64,000 nt of DNA from Pseudomonas sp. SCB32 (lineage in GTDB: Bacteria > Pseudomonadota > Gammaproteobacteria > Pseudomonadales > Pseudomonadaceae). The stretch covers positions 744,001 to 808,000 of the forward strand of contig NZ_CP045118.1 in NCBI RefSeq assembly GCF_009189165.1, in the 5' to 3' direction. This document shows positions 8,175-17,456 of this stretch, one piece after another (positions within the stretch are counted from its first letter, which is position 1; every line of letters starts with the position of its first letter). The notes under the pieces are model-generated. The model did no database searches, had not been told where the DNA came from, and saw only the letters and a program-made list of their open reading frames with translations. Made by a program: the position numbers and the translations under genes.

Positions 8175-9494
8175 GTCCGCCCGCGGCTGGTAGCGATCGA
8201 CGGCGGCGCCCAGGCCCCAGGCGCTGGCAATCGCCAGCCACGCCAGAGTGGTAGGCAGCAGGTACCGCCAGATGCGAGGTGCCAGGGCCGGCAGTTCCAA
8301 CTGACGCTGGCTCAGCCACAGCGCGGCGGCGCACACGGAGGCGCCGAGCAGGGCGCCGGCGATGATGTCGCTGGGCCAGTGGGCGCCCAGGTAGACCCGC
8401 GAGAGGGCGATGAAGGCTGCCGGCATGGCCGCCAGCAGCATCCAGGTCAGGCGCACGCGCGGGGCTTTGTCGCGGCTGGCCAGTACGCCGAGCACCAGGA
8501 AGAAGGCAAAGGACGCCGAGGCATGGCCGCTGGGCATGCTGAAGGACGAGAGCGGATCGGCGATCACCTCGGGGCGGGCACGGCTGAAGAGGTGCTTGAT
8601 TGTCGTGTTCAGCAATGCCGTGCCGACCAGGGTGCTGGCGGCGAAGAAGGCGTGGCGCCATTGGCGCAGCGCGATGAGGAGCAGGGCGAGCAGGGCGCCG
8701 GCGATGAGCTGGGTGTGGAAGTCGCCGACCTTGGTGACCGCCACCATCACTTCGTTCAACCAGCCCTGGCGGTGCTGCTGTACCAGCATCATCAGGCCCT
8801 GGTCGAGGGCGCTCAGGTGCGGCCAGCCGATCAGCAGGGCAATCAGCAGGACGAAGCAGCCGCTGGCCGCGATCAGCGCGGCGTTGCGAGCCTGGCGCAG
8901 TTCGGCGTGGATGATCAGCGCGAATACCGCTGCCAGGCATGCCGCGACGACCCCGGCTTGCACCCAGAAACCTTCCGGCAAGGGCAGGTTCATGGCCGCG
9001 CCGGTCGCCCAGCCGGGTACCAGATAGGCGATGGACCAGCCGGCGGCGGCGACGACCGAGACCGCGAGGAAGCGGCCGAAGGGCATATCGAGCATACCGG
9101 CGATCATCGGCAGGAACGGCCGCAGCGCGCCGATGAAGCGGCCGACCAGCAGGCTGGCGATACCATAGCGGGCGAAGAAGCCTTCGGCGCCGGCCAGCCA
9201 TTCCGGGTGATGGCGCAGCACCGGCAGGCGGCGGATGTCCTGGTGGAAGTGGCGGCCGATCCAGTAGGACGACACATCGCCCAGCAGGCCGCCGAAGAAC
9301 GCCAGCGCCAGGGTTTCACCCAGGCCGAGGATGCCGCTGCCGGCCAGCACGGCGATGGCGAAGAGCATCACCACGCCGGGCAGGATGATGCCGATGATGG
9401 CGGCGCATTCGAGGAAGGCGACCAGGAACAGGACCCCGGCAAGCCATTGTGGGTGGGTGGCCATCCAGGTGTTGAAGGCGGCGAGGTCGATCAT
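8070..9494 (-). CDS. DedA (VTT)-PAP2 phosphatase fusion membrane protein
   Basis: A 474-residue polytopic membrane protein. The N-terminal half (about 1-200) is a DedA/VTT domain with FLECAAIIGIILPG and the FFGGLLGDVSSYWIGR and VGRFIGALRPFLPMIAG motifs. The C-terminal half is a PAP2 lipid phosphatase with KHLFSRARP (300-308), PSGH (321-324) and SRVYLGAHWPSD (365-376), so all three catalytic motifs are intact. DedA proteins move polyprenyl or phospholipid carriers; the fusion fits undecaprenyl-phosphate or phosphatidate handling. Its final 35 or so codons overlap the lysR 3' end antisense, which suggests the C-terminal tail is a run-on beyond the ancestral end. Confidence 0.9.
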   Translation of the reverse strand: MIDLAAFNTWMATHPQWLAGVLFLVAFLECAAIIGIILPGVVMLFAIAVLAGSGILGLGETLALAFFGGLLGDVSSYWIGRHFHQDIRRLPVLRHHPEWLAGAEGFFARYGIASLLVGRFIGALRPFLPMIAGMLDMPFGRFLAVSVVAAAGWSIAYLVPGWATGAAMNLPLPEGFWVQAGVVAACLAAVFALIIHAELRQARNAALIAASGCFVLLIALLIGWPHLSALDQGLMMLVQQHRQGWLNEVMVAVTKVGDFHTQLIAGALLALLLIALRQWRHAFFAASTLVGTALLNTTIKHLFSRARPEVIADPLSSFSMPSGHASASFAFFLVLGVLASRDKAPRVRLTWMLLAAMPAAFIALSRVYLGAHWPSDIIAGALLGASVCAAALWLSQRQLELPALAPRIWRYLLPTTLAWLAIASAWGLGAAVDRYQPRADLSPRPIAHQLGAAQLDELAQLGHRPAELSAVGAE

Positions 9495-10210
9495 CGCAGT
9501 GGGGCGTCCTGAGTTCCGAGCAGGTGATAGTCGTGGCCTTCCACCTGTCCCCGGCGCAGCGGGTTGCGGGTGCAGAAGGGAGCGAAGGCGGCATCGACGA
9601 AACGGTAGTGCAGGTGTTCGTCGCGGCCGTGGGGTATGCCCAGGCGCGCGGCCTGGATGACTTGCGCGGGGCGCTCGCCGAGGTCGTCGACGAACAGCCG
9701 CTGCGGGTCGAAGCGCTGGGCGTCCCAGTCGGGGACTTTCAGGCCCATGGCGCGGCAGAGCAGGGTCTGGCCGGCGCAGAGCTTGCCGATCGGGCGTTCG
9801 CTGCCGTCGGCGGCCGGGTTGAACTGGCGCATGCGGGTCAGCGCGGCGTCGCCGGAGACGCGGTCCATCCAGGGATGTCCGGACTTGATCAGCACGGCGT
9901 TGCCGGCGCCGCCGGCGCTGAAGTTCAGCGAGTCGCCGCCGCGCGCGTAGTACATATAGATGTGTCCGCCGTCGAGGAACAGTGCCTTGCGCTTCTCGGT
10001 GTAGCCCAGCGAGGCATGGCTGCCTTTCTCGGCCAGGTAGTAGGCCTCGGTCTCGATGATCCGGGTGGACAGCCAGAGGTCGCCGACCCGGTGGCGGATC
10101 ACCTTGCCCAGCAGTTCGCGGGCGACGGTCAGTGCGTCCCGGTTGAAGAAGGTGTCCGGCAGGGGATTGGCGTCGGGCCAGGGCAAACTTAGGTTGGGTT
10201 CGTCGGGCAT
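9491..10210 (-). CDS. DNA-3-methyladenine glycosylase (AAG/MPG family)
   Basis: A 239-residue base-excision repair enzyme that removes alkylated purines. RELLGKVIRH and STRIIETEAYY (catalytic Glu, about residues 49-58) are followed by the KGSHASLGYTEKRKALF and HIYMYYARGG motifs, all typical of the AAG fold shared with human MPG. This differs from the HhH-type Tag and AlkA proteins. The stop overlaps the start of the downstream DedA-PAP2 gene by 4 bases (ATGA), so the two are co-translated. The start is divergent from the methyltransferase gene 63 bases away. Confidence 0.93.
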   Translation of the reverse strand: MPDEPNLSLPWPDANPLPDTFFNRDALTVARELLGKVIRHRVGDLWLSTRIIETEAYYLAEKGSHASLGYTEKRKALFLDGGHIYMYYARGGDSLNFSAGGAGNAVLIKSGHPWMDRVSGDAALTRMRQFNPAADGSERPIGKLCAGQTLLCRAMGLKVPDWDAQRFDPQRLFVDDLGERPAQVIQAARLGIPHGRDEHLHYRFVDAAFAPFCTRNPLRRGQVEGHDYHLLGTQDAPLR

Positions 10211-10273
10211 CGGATTGTCGGGCCAGGAGGGCCGGTCTTAGGCTGGGGCATCATAACAACAAGATTCTTAAGC

Positions 10274-11128
10274 ATGGCTGAACACGTCCGGGCCGACAGC
10301 GCCCACATCACTCCCAGCGCGCACTACACCGGCTACGTGTGGTATCGCCACCAACTGGCGGAGCCGGCCTTCGCCACGGCCTTCGGCCGCTGGGTGCATG
10401 GTTGCGTGGCGCCGATCAACTGGGGTGCGCGCATCGGTTTCGGCCTGAATATCGAAGACTTCCTGTTACAACGTCATCTGCTGATCGACGCCCGGCTGAC
10501 CCAGGCCATCGAGCAGCGCGGCGTCACCCAGGTGGTGGAGATCGCCTGCGGGCTGTCGCCCCGTGGCCGGCGTTTCCGCCAGCGTTATCCACAGCTCACC
10601 TATCTCGAAGCCGACCTGCCGCCCATGGCCGCGCGCAAGTCGGCATTGCTCGAGGAGCAGGGCTGGCTGGACGGCAAGCACCGCGTGCGGCCTGTGGATA
10701 TCCTCGCCGAGACTGGCGAGCAGAGCCTCGGTGCCTTGCTCGCAGGGCTCGACCCGGGCCGCCCCGTGGCGGTGATCACCGAGGGGCTGGTGAACTACTT
10801 TCCGCGCCCGGTGATCGAGGGCTTCTGGCGTCGGCTGGCGGAAGCCCTGCGGGTGTTTCCGGAGGCGACCTATCTGACCGAGCTCTATCCCGATCTACGT
10901 GAGCATCCGCGCTACCGGCAGATTCGTTGGGGAGTCGGATTGATTGGCCGGCTGACGCGGGGCGGCTATCCGCTGCATTACCGCAGTGCCGGGGAGATCG
11001 ATGAGGCGTTTCGCGGTTGCGGATTCGGGCGGGTGGCGGTGCTCGATCCGCAGGTGGATGGCGCCGGTCTCGGCTTGTCGAAGGGGCGGATGCCGAGTCT
11101 GGTGCGGGTGATCGAAGCGCGGGTTTAG
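10274..11128 (+). CDS. Class I SAM-dependent methyltransferase, LCM/Ppm1-like
   Basis: A 284-residue protein resembling the leucine carboxyl methyltransferase family: a PINWGARIGFGLNIEDFLLQR N-terminal region, a SAM-binding segment VVEIACGLSPRGRRF, the acidic loop YLEADLPPM, and VITEGLVNYFP. Members methylate small-molecule or peptide carboxylates; the substrate here is unknown. The ATG is at 10274, 63 bases from the divergent glycosylase gene. A stable UUCG hairpin lies downstream. No partner biosynthetic gene is nearby. Confidence 0.8.
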   Translation: MAEHVRADSAHITPSAHYTGYVWYRHQLAEPAFATAFGRWVHGCVAPINWGARIGFGLNIEDFLLQRHLLIDARLTQAIEQRGVTQVVEIACGLSPRGRRFRQRYPQLTYLEADLPPMAARKSALLEEQGWLDGKHRVRPVDILAETGEQSLGALLAGLDPGRPVAVITEGLVNYFPRPVIEGFWRRLAEALRVFPEATYLTELYPDLREHPRYRQIRWGVGLIGRLTRGGYPLHYRSAGEIDEAFRGCGFGRVAVLDPQVDGAGLGLSKGRMPSLVRVIEARV

Positions 11129-11180
11129 GTCCTGATCGGGGCTCGCGAACAGAGCCAATGCACGATTTCGGTGCTAGTGG

Positions 11181-11208
11181 GCTCCCTCTCCCTTCGGGGA
11201 GAGGGAGC
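11181..11208. terminator. Stable UUCG hairpin between convergent genes
   Basis: GCTCCCTCTCCC and GGGAGAGGGAGC form a perfect 12-bp stem with a TTCG loop. No long T tract follows, so it may work as a weak bidirectional terminator or an RNA 3'-end stabiliser for the methyltransferase and hydrolase transcripts. Confidence 0.6.
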
Positions 11209-11241
11209 AGCCGGAGGGACGGAGCTTCGACGCTCGCGCCA

Positions 11242-12468
11242 TCAGGCCGCACACGCCCCCTGCTGCATCGGCACGACCATCGCCGCCAGCGCCGCGCTGG
11301 CCTGCGGATCGCCGTGGGCAAAAATGAAGGCCAGGCCATCGACCGTGCGCCGCAGCGGCAGGATATCCAGCTCCGGCAATCCAGCGGCGGCGAGCTTCCA
11401 GCCCCGCGTAGGACGATCGGCCGGCAGATCAACGCGAATCAGCCCGCCGAAATAACCCAGCTCCGCCACCTCGCAGCGCCATTCGCCACCCTCGCTATTG
11501 CGCAGCACGCCACGTGGATCGGGCGGCGCCAGGCGCGGCTCGAAGCGGCGCTCCAGGTGCAGCAACTGCTGGCGCTGGAAGCGCGTGCTGCCAGCGGCAC
11601 CGCGGGGCAGGGCGTTGCCGAGCAGGAAGGGGTTGTACAGCCGGGCGCAGGCATCGCGGCGCTCGAATTGGGCCAGGTGGTCGGCGTTGTGGATCAGGGC
11701 GAACCGCGCGTCCGTACAGGCGTGGGCGAACTCGGCGTGCTCCCACGGCTGGGTGAAGTGGTCGTACTCGCCGGCCAGCACCAGGGTCGGGCACTGCGGG
11801 TGGCGGTCAAAACCGCCGAAGGCCAGCAGGCGCCGGCTGTTCTGCCGGTAACGCTCGATTTCCGCGGGAGTCAGGCGCTGCAACTGGCGTAGCAGGGCCT
11901 TGCGGAATACCGGCGAGACGCCGGTGTCGGCCAGCCGCAGCGGGTTGATCAGGCCGGTCAGCACGCCGTGGGCGAAGGGCGCCTGTTCGCCCAGTTCCAG
12001 GCGCGCCAGGGCCTCCTCCAGTAGCGCGCGGGCGCCGGGGCGGCCGAAGGCGGTGATGCCCGCCAGCAGCAGTCGGGCGCAGCGCCGGGGATGGCGGGCG
12101 GCGAACAGCGCCGCCAGCGCCGAGCCGTAGGACAGGCCGATGGGCATCAGCGGCGGCAGTTGCAGGGTTTCGGCGAAGGCGGCGATCAGGTCGGCCAGGT
12201 CTTCCAGGCTCAGCTGCGGTGCCAGTTGCAGGTTGCCGCCCTGGCTGGGCAGGTCGAGCAGGATCACCGGGTGGCCGGCGAGCAGTTCGGACACTTCGCT
12301 GGCGAAGGAGCGGAAGCTCTGGAACGCGCCGCCCAGCAGGAGCACGGGCGGGCGTGTGTCGTCTTCCCGCGAGGAGAAGGCCTGATAATGCAGTTGCCAA
12401 CCGTCCAGAGCGAGCACCGCCGGGGTGGCGGTCAGCGCCTGGGCGCTGTAATCGGTGCGATAGCGCAT
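11242..12468 (-). CDS. Alpha/beta hydrolase with extra C-terminal domain
   Basis: A 408-residue protein. Residues about 20-280 are an alpha/beta hydrolase: oxyanion region LLLGGAFQSF, nucleophile elbow GLSYGS (Ser113), acid in LAGEYDHF (Asp236) and His264 in NADHLAQF. The fold and size recall RhlA-like acyltransferases. Residues about 300-395 form an additional domain, with RRFEPR (307-312) followed by ELGYFGGLIRVDLP, a spacing reminiscent of a degenerate PilZ domain (RxxxR then D/NxSxxG). ATG at 12466-12468 has GGAG 7 bases upstream; an earlier in-frame ATG at 12546 has none. Substrate unknown; the PilZ reading is an inference. Confidence 0.8.
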   Translation of the reverse strand: MRYRTDYSAQALTATPAVLALDGWQLHYQAFSSREDDTRPPVLLLGGAFQSFRSFASEVSELLAGHPVILLDLPSQGGNLQLAPQLSLEDLADLIAAFAETLQLPPLMPIGLSYGSALAALFAARHPRRCARLLLAGITAFGRPGARALLEEALARLELGEQAPFAHGVLTGLINPLRLADTGVSPVFRKALLRQLQRLTPAEIERYRQNSRRLLAFGGFDRHPQCPTLVLAGEYDHFTQPWEHAEFAHACTDARFALIHNADHLAQFERRDACARLYNPFLLGNALPRGAAGSTRFQRQQLLHLERRFEPRLAPPDPRGVLRNSEGGEWRCEVAELGYFGGLIRVDLPADRPTRGWKLAAAGLPELDILPLRRTVDGLAFIFAHGDPQASAALAAMVVPMQQGACAA

Positions 12469-12779
12469 GGCAGTTCTCCGGCGGTGGGCCGCCTCTTGTT
12501 GTTCTTCCCTGGCGCCGTGTGATGGAGGCACGGGGCATTTCGCCATGCTCGAAAAGTAAACAGTGGAAACGAATTTGTTTACCCAACCTTCGGGGGGCGA
12601 TGCGGGAGGAGAGCTGCCTGGGTGTCACTGTTTCGCCGCCAGGCGCCTGGTGGCGCGCAGGGCTGGCGTTACCCGGACGGGCGCGAAACGCCCTGTTTAC
12701 CGGCCGGCTGCTGTGGCTGGCCGGTAAGGGCGTGGTCCCGCTATAATCGCGCATTTCCCTCTCGCAGACGCGTTAGATC
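12469..12779. promoter_or_regulatory. Divergent intergenic region between the hydrolase and proA
   Basis: The 311-base gap holds no convincing gene. A dyad GTAAACA (12556-12562) / TGTTTAC (12576-12582) with a 13-base spacer lies upstream of the hydrolase and may be an operator. A perfect sigma70-type -10 box TATAAT at 12742-12747 lies 32 bases before the proA start and is the likely promoter of the proA-lipA side; no clear -35 box is seen. Confidence 0.5.
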
Positions 12780-14045
12780 ATGACCGAGTCCGTTCTCGAC
12801 TATATGAGCCGCCTGGGCCGCGCCGCCCGTGAAGCGTCGCGCGTCGTCGCGCGCGCCACGACCGCGCAGAAGAACCAGGCCCTGCTCGCCGCTGCCGATG
12901 CCCTGGACGCCGCCCGCGCCCAGCTGACCGACGCCAACGAACAGGATCTGGCCAACGGCCGCGCCAATGGCCTGGAGCCAGCCATGCTCGACCGCCTGGC
13001 CCTGACCCCGGCGCGCATCGACGACATGATCGAAGGCCTGCGTCAGGTTGCCTCGCTGCCGGACCCCATCGGTGAGATCCGCGACATGCGCTACGTGCCG
13101 TCCGGCATCCAGATCGGCAAGATGCGCGTGCCCCTGGGCGTGGTCGGGATCATCTATGAGTCGCGTCCGAACGTGACCATCGACGCCGCCAGCCTGTGCC
13201 TGAAGTCGGGCAACGCGACCATCCTGCGCGGTGGCTCCGAGGCCATCCACTCCAACCAGGCCATCGCCGCCTGCATCCAGCAGGGCCTGGCCGCTGCCGG
13301 CCTGCCGGCGAGTGCCGTGCAGGTGGTGGAAACCACCGATCGCGCCGCTGTCGGTGCGCTGATCACCATGCCCGAGTTCGTCGACGTGATCGTCCCGCGC
13401 GGCGGCAAGAGCCTGATCGAGCGCATCAGCCGTGACGCCAAGGTCCCGGTGATCAAGCACCTGGACGGCATCTGCCACGTTTATATCGACGTCGCCGCCG
13501 ACCTGGACAAGGCGATCCGCGTCGCCGACAACGCCAAGACCCAGCGCTACGCGCCGTGCAACACCATGGAAACGCTGCTGGTGCATTCCGGCATCGCCGA
13601 CCGTGTGCTGCCGCCGCTGGCCGCTATCTACCGCGACAAGGGGGTGGAGCTGCGTGGCGACGCCGCCACCCGCGCGCTGCTGGGTGCCGACGTGCTGGAA
13701 GCCACCGAGGAAGACTGGCGCACCGAGTACAACGCGCCGATCCTGTCGATCCGCATCGTCGACAGCCTGGCCGCGGCCATCGAGCACATCAACACCTACG
13801 GCTCGCAGCACACCGACGCGATCATCACCGAGAACTTCACCGATGCCCGCCGCTTCCTTACCGAAGTGGACTCGGCCTCGGTCATGGTGAACGCTTCGAC
13901 CCGCTTCGCCGACGGCTTCGAGTACGGCCTGGGCGCGGAGATCGGCATTTCCACCGACAAGCTGCACGCCCGTGGTCCGGTCGGCCTGGAAGGCCTGACC
14001 AGCGAGAAGTACGTGGTGTTCGGCGACGGGCACGTGCGCACCTGA
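12780..14045 (+). CDS. proA: Gamma-glutamyl phosphate reductase
   Basis: A 421-residue NADPH-dependent reductase that converts gamma-glutamyl phosphate to glutamate semialdehyde in proline synthesis. [20 protein letters not shown] and the catalytic Cys260 in [12 protein letters not shown] mark the aldehyde-dehydrogenase-like active site; [10 protein letters not shown] and [12 protein letters not shown] are further family signatures. It heads a closely spaced run of genes. Its stop TGA shares a base with the nadD ATG (TGATG). proB is not in this window. Confidence 0.98.
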   Translation: MTESVLDYMSRLGRAAREASRVVARATTAQKNQALLAAADALDAARAQLTDANEQDLANGRANGLEPAMLDRLALTPARIDDMIEGLRQVASLPDPIGEIRDMRYVPSGIQIGKMRVPLGVVGIIYESRPNVTIDAASLCLKSGNATILRGGSEAIHSNQAIAACIQQGLAAAGLPASAVQVVETTDRAAVGALITMPEFVDVIVPRGGKSLIERISRDAKVPVIKHLDGICHVYIDVAADLDKAIRVADNAKTQRYAPCNTMETLLVHSGIADRVLPPLAAIYRDKGVELRGDAATRALLGADVLEATEEDWRTEYNAPILSIRIVDSLAAAIEHINTYGSQHTDAIITENFTDARRFLTEVDSASVMVNASTRFADGFEYGLGAEIGISTDKLHARGPVGLEGLTSEKYVVFGDGHVRT

Positions 14046-14701
14046 TGAAGAAGGCGCGTCCCCGGCGGATCGGCCTGTTCGGCGGCACCTTCGATCCGGT
14101 GCACATTGGCCACCTGCGTAGCGCGGTGGAGATGGTCGAACAGTTCGCATTCGACGAATTGCGCCTGATGCCCAACGCCCGTCCGCCGCACCGTGGCACC
14201 CCGCAGGTGTCCGCTGCGCAGCGGCTGGCGATGGTCGAGTTGGCGGTGGCCGGTGTGGCCCCGCTGGTGGTCGATGACCGCGAGCTCAAGCGTGACAAAC
14301 CCTCCTACACCATCGACACCCTGGAGTCGCTGCGTGGGGAGCTGGATGAGCGGGACCAGTTGTTCCTGCTGGTCGGCTGGGACGCTTTCTGCGGCCTGCC
14401 GACCTGGCATCGCTGGGAAGAGTTGCTGGAGCACTGCCATGTCGTCGTGCTGCAGCGCCCCGATGCCGACAGCGAGCCGCCGGAAGACCTGCGCGACCTG
14501 CTGGCGGCGCGCAGTGTTGCCGATCCGAAGGCGATGACCGGCCCGGCCGGGCAGATCACCTTCGTCTGGCAGACGCCGCTGGCGGTTTCCGCCACCCAGA
14601 TTCGCCAACTCCTGTCGCAGGGGCGCTCAGCGCGCTTCCTGGTGCCGGATGCGGTGTTGAACTATATCGAGGCACACGCCCTGTACCAGGCGCCTCACTG
14701 A
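14045..14701 (+). CDS. nadD: Nicotinate-nucleotide adenylyltransferase
   Basis: A 218-residue enzyme that adenylates nicotinate mononucleotide to deamido-[14 protein letters not shown] (13-23) is the nucleotidyltransferase HxGH motif and SATQIR (182-187) is the second signature. The chosen ATG at 14045 overlaps the proA stop (TGATG). The proA-nadD-rsfS order is conserved in gamma-proteobacteria. It belongs to a cell-growth operon with the elongation genes further on. Confidence 0.97.
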   Translation: MKKARPRRIGLFGGTFDPVHIGHLRSAVEMVEQFAFDELRLMPNARPPHRGTPQVSAAQRLAMVELAVAGVAPLVVDDRELKRDKPSYTIDTLESLRGELDERDQLFLLVGWDAFCGLPTWHRWEELLEHCHVVVLQRPDADSEPPEDLRDLLAARSVADPKAMTGPAGQITFVWQTPLAVSATQIRQLLSQGRSARFLVPDAVLNYIEAHALYQAPH

Positions 14702-14722
14702 TCAAGTTACAGAGAGTCATAC

Positions 14723-15076
14723 ATGCAAACCGAACAACTGATCGAGCTGGCTATCGCCGCTCTGGAAGATCTCAAGGCGCAGGACATCGTCGTCATCGAC
14801 GTGCGCGAGAAAACCAGCATCACCGACGCCATGGTTATCGCCACCGGCGCCTCCAGCCGTCAGGTCAAGTCCCTGGCCGACAACGTGCTGGAGAAGGTCA
14901 AGGAACAGGGCGTGAAGCCCATCGGCAGCGAAGGCCAGGAAGGCGGCGAGTGGGTCCTGATCGACCTCGCCAACGTCGTGGTCCACGTCATGCAGCCGGC
15001 CACCCGCCAGTTCTACGATCTGGAGCGACTGTGGCAGGGCGCCGAGCAGAGCCGCGCACACCACAGCGCCGAGTAA
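14723..15076 (+). CDS. rsfS: Ribosome silencing factor RsfS (Iojap family)
   Basis: A 117-residue protein that binds uL14 on the 50S subunit and blocks subunit joining in slow growth. The Iojap core is clear: [19 protein letters not shown], then [12 protein letters not shown] and [18 protein letters not shown]. The start ATG at 14723 is preceded by AGAGAG. It lies between nadD and rlmH, as usual in Pseudomonas and enterics. Confidence 0.97.
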   Translation: MQTEQLIELAIAALEDLKAQDIVVIDVREKTSITDAMVIATGASSRQVKSLADNVLEKVKEQGVKPIGSEGQEGGEWVLIDLANVVVHVMQPATRQFYDLERLWQGAEQSRAHHSAE

Positions 15077-15083
15077 GTCCGCC

Positions 15084-15551
15084 GTGCGTCTGCGTCTGAT
15101 CGCGGTCGGCTCGCGCATGCCGCGCTGGGTGGAAGAGGGCTGGGCCGAGTACGTCAAGCGCCTGCCCTCGGAGCTGTCCCTGGAACTGGTGGAAATCCCG
15201 CTCAACACGCGTGGCAAGAATGCCGACGTGGCGCGGCTGATCCGCCAGGAAGGCGAGGCCATGCTGGCCAAGGTTCAGCCCGGGGAACGCATCGTCACCC
15301 TCGAAGTCGAAGGCAAGCCCTGGAGTACCCCCCAGCTGGCGCAGGAGCTCGACCGCTGGCGCCTGGACGCGCGTACCGTCAACCTCATGGTCGGCGGGCC
15401 GGAAGGCCTGGCGCCAGAGGTTTGCGCGCGCAGCGAACAGCGCTGGTCGCTGTCGCCGCTGACCCTGCCGCACCCGCTGGTGCGGATCCTGGTCGGCGAA
15501 CAGATCTACCGCGCCTGGACCGTGCTGTCCGGGCACCCCTACCACAAGTAG
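15084..15551 (+). CDS. rlmH: 23S rRNA (pseudouridine1915-N3)-methyltransferase
   Basis: A 155-residue SPOUT-class methyltransferase that modifies pseudouridine 1915 in helix 69. [14 protein letters not shown] is the SAM-binding knot loop, and the C-terminus [20 protein letters not shown] followed by HPYHK is the hallmark end of RlmH. The start is GTG at 15084, 7 bases after the rsfS stop. Confidence 0.97.
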   Translation: MRLRLIAVGSRMPRWVEEGWAEYVKRLPSELSLELVEIPLNTRGKNADVARLIRQEGEAMLAKVQPGERIVTLEVEGKPWSTPQLAQELDRWRLDARTVNLMVGGPEGLAPEVCARSEQRWSLSPLTLPHPLVRILVGEQIYRAWTVLSGHPYHK

Positions 15552-15566
15552 TCGTAGCCGTTTTCG

Positions 15567-17456
15567 ATGCCGCAGCCGATACAGCTCAAGGACCACGAGA
15601 AGGACGCCCGTCTGGTCCGCGCCCGCGTCATCGTCGGCGGGGTGGCGATCTTCCTGCTCGCCCTGGTGCTGGTGGCGCGCATGTATCACCTGCAGGTGAC
15701 GCAGTACGACTACCACTCGACGTTGTCGGAGAACAACCGCGTCCACGTGCAGCCGATTCCGCCCAATCGCGGGCTGATCTTCGACCGCAACGGCGTGATA
15801 ATCGCCGACAACCGCCCCAGTTTCAGTCTGACCATCACCCGCGAGCGTACCGAGAACCTGCAGGACACGCTCAAGGCGCTGGTGGATATCCTCGGCCTCA
15901 CCGAGGAAGACAAAGCCATCTTCGAGAAGCGCATGAAGCAGGGGCGCCGGCCGTTCGAGCCGGTGCCGATCATGTTCGAGCTGTCCGAGGAGCAGATCGC
16001 CCGCATCGCGGTGAACCAGTACCGCCTGCCTGGCGTCGACGTGACTGCGCAGTTCGTCCGTCATTACCCGCTGGGCGAGCATTTCGCCCACTCGGTCGGC
16101 TACGTCGGGCGGATCAACGAGGCGGAGCTCAAGAGGCTCGACCCGGTGGCCTATTCCGGCACCCACCACATCGGCAAGACCGGCGTGGAGAAGTTCTACG
16201 AGAACGAACTGCACGGCACCGTGGGCTATGAGGAAGTCGAGACCAACGCCCGTGGCCGCGTGCTGCGCGTGCTCAAACGCACCGAGCCGGTGTCCGGACG
16301 TGACATCGTCCTGAGCATCGACAGCAAGCTGCAAGCCAAGGCCGAGGAGGCCCTGGCCGGCCGTCGTGGTGCCATCGTGGCGATCCAGCCGTCGACCGGT
16401 GATGTGCTGGCGATGGTCAGCCAGCCGAGCTACGACCCCAACCTGTTCGTCACCGGCATCAGCTTCAAGGACTACTCCGCTCTGCGTGATTCCGAGGACC
16501 GACCGCTGTACAACCGCGTCCTGCGCGGCCTGTATCCACCGGGCTCGACGGTGAAGCCGGCGGTAGCCATCGCCGGCCTCGATTCCGGCGTGGTGACCCC
16601 CGCCACCCGGGTGTTCGACCCCGGTTACTACCAGTTGCCGAACTACGACCACAAGTACCGCAACTGGAACCGCACGGGTGACGGCTGGGTGAACCTGGAG
16701 ACCGCGATCATGCGGTCCAACGACACCTACTTCTACGACCTTGCGCACAAGCTCGGCATCGACCGCCTGCACGACTACATGAGCGAATTCGGCTTCGGCC
16801 AGCGGGTGGCCCTGGACATGTACGGCGAGGCCGAAGGCCTGATGCCCTCGCGCCAGTGGAAGCGCACCCTGCGCAAGCAGGCCTGGTTCCCCGGGGAAAC
16901 GCTGATCCTGGGTATCGGCCAGGGCTACATGCAGGCCACGCCGCTGCAGCTGGCGCAGATGACGTCGCTGATCGCCAACAGGGGCAAGTGGATTCGTCCG
17001 CACCTGGCCAAGACCATCGATGGCCAGCCGCCAGTGGACCCCGAGCCGATGCCGAATATCCTGCTCAAGGACCCGAACAACTGGAGCCTGGTCGACAATG
17101 GCATGCAGCAGGTGGTCCACGGTGCCCGCGGCACCGCGCACAAAGTTGGCGCCACCGCCGTCTATCGCATTGCCGGCAAGTCCGGTACCGCGCAGGTCGT
17201 GGCGATCCGGCAGGGTGAGAAGTACGACCGCTCCAAGCTGCTCGAACGCCATCGCGACCACGCCCTGTTCGTCGGTTTCGCCCCGGCGGACAACCCGCAG
17301 ATCGCCGTGGCGGTGATGGTGGAGAACGGTGAGTCCGGCTCCGGTGTCGCCGCGCCCGTGCTCAAGCAGGTCATGGATGCCTGGCTGCTCGACGAAAACG
17401 GCAAGCTCAAGCCCGAATACGCGCCCCAGGCCACGGCGGAGACAGCCAAGCCATGA
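15567..17456 (+). CDS. mrdA: Penicillin-binding protein 2 (elongasome transpeptidase)
   Basis: A 629-residue class B PBP. There is one membrane anchor (about residues 21-38), a dimerisation domain with PPNRGLIFDRNG at 66-76, and a transpeptidase domain with SxxK at Ser327-Lys330 (PPGSTVK), SxN in RSNDTYF and the KSGTAQ box. It cross-links lateral-wall peptidoglycan with RodA, whose start overlaps the mrdA stop by 4 bases. The gene is also called pbpA in Pseudomonas. It is the target of mecillinam in this family. Confidence 0.97.
   Translation: MPQPIQLKDHEKDARLVRARVIVGGVAIFLLALVLVARMYHLQVTQYDYHSTLSENNRVHVQPIPPNRGLIFDRNGVIIADNRPSFSLTITRERTENLQDTLKALVDILGLTEEDKAIFEKRMKQGRRPFEPVPIMFELSEEQIARIAVNQYRLPGVDVTAQFVRHYPLGEHFAHSVGYVGRINEAELKRLDPVAYSGTHHIGKTGVEKFYENELHGTVGYEEVETNARGRVLRVLKRTEPVSGRDIVLSIDSKLQAKAEEALAGRRGAIVAIQPSTGDVLAMVSQPSYDPNLFVTGISFKDYSALRDSEDRPLYNRVLRGLYPPGSTVKPAVAIAGLDSGVVTPATRVFDPGYYQLPNYDHKYRNWNRTGDGWVNLETAIMRSNDTYFYDLAHKLGIDRLHDYMSEFGFGQRVALDMYGEAEGLMPSRQWKRTLRKQAWFPGETLILGIGQGYMQATPLQLAQMTSLIANRGKWIRPHLAKTIDGQPPVDPEPMPNILLKDPNNWSLVDNGMQQVVHGARGTAHKVGATAVYRIAGKSGTAQVVAIRQGEKYDRSKLLERHRDHALFVGFAPADNPQIAVAVMVENGESGSGVAAPVLKQVMDAWLLDENGKLKPEYAPQATAETAKP

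Noticed and set aside
14988..17261. A 757-codon minus-strand open frame opposite rlmH and mrdA
   Set aside because: Antisense shadow of mrdA; the product is low-complexity and has no recognisable domain.
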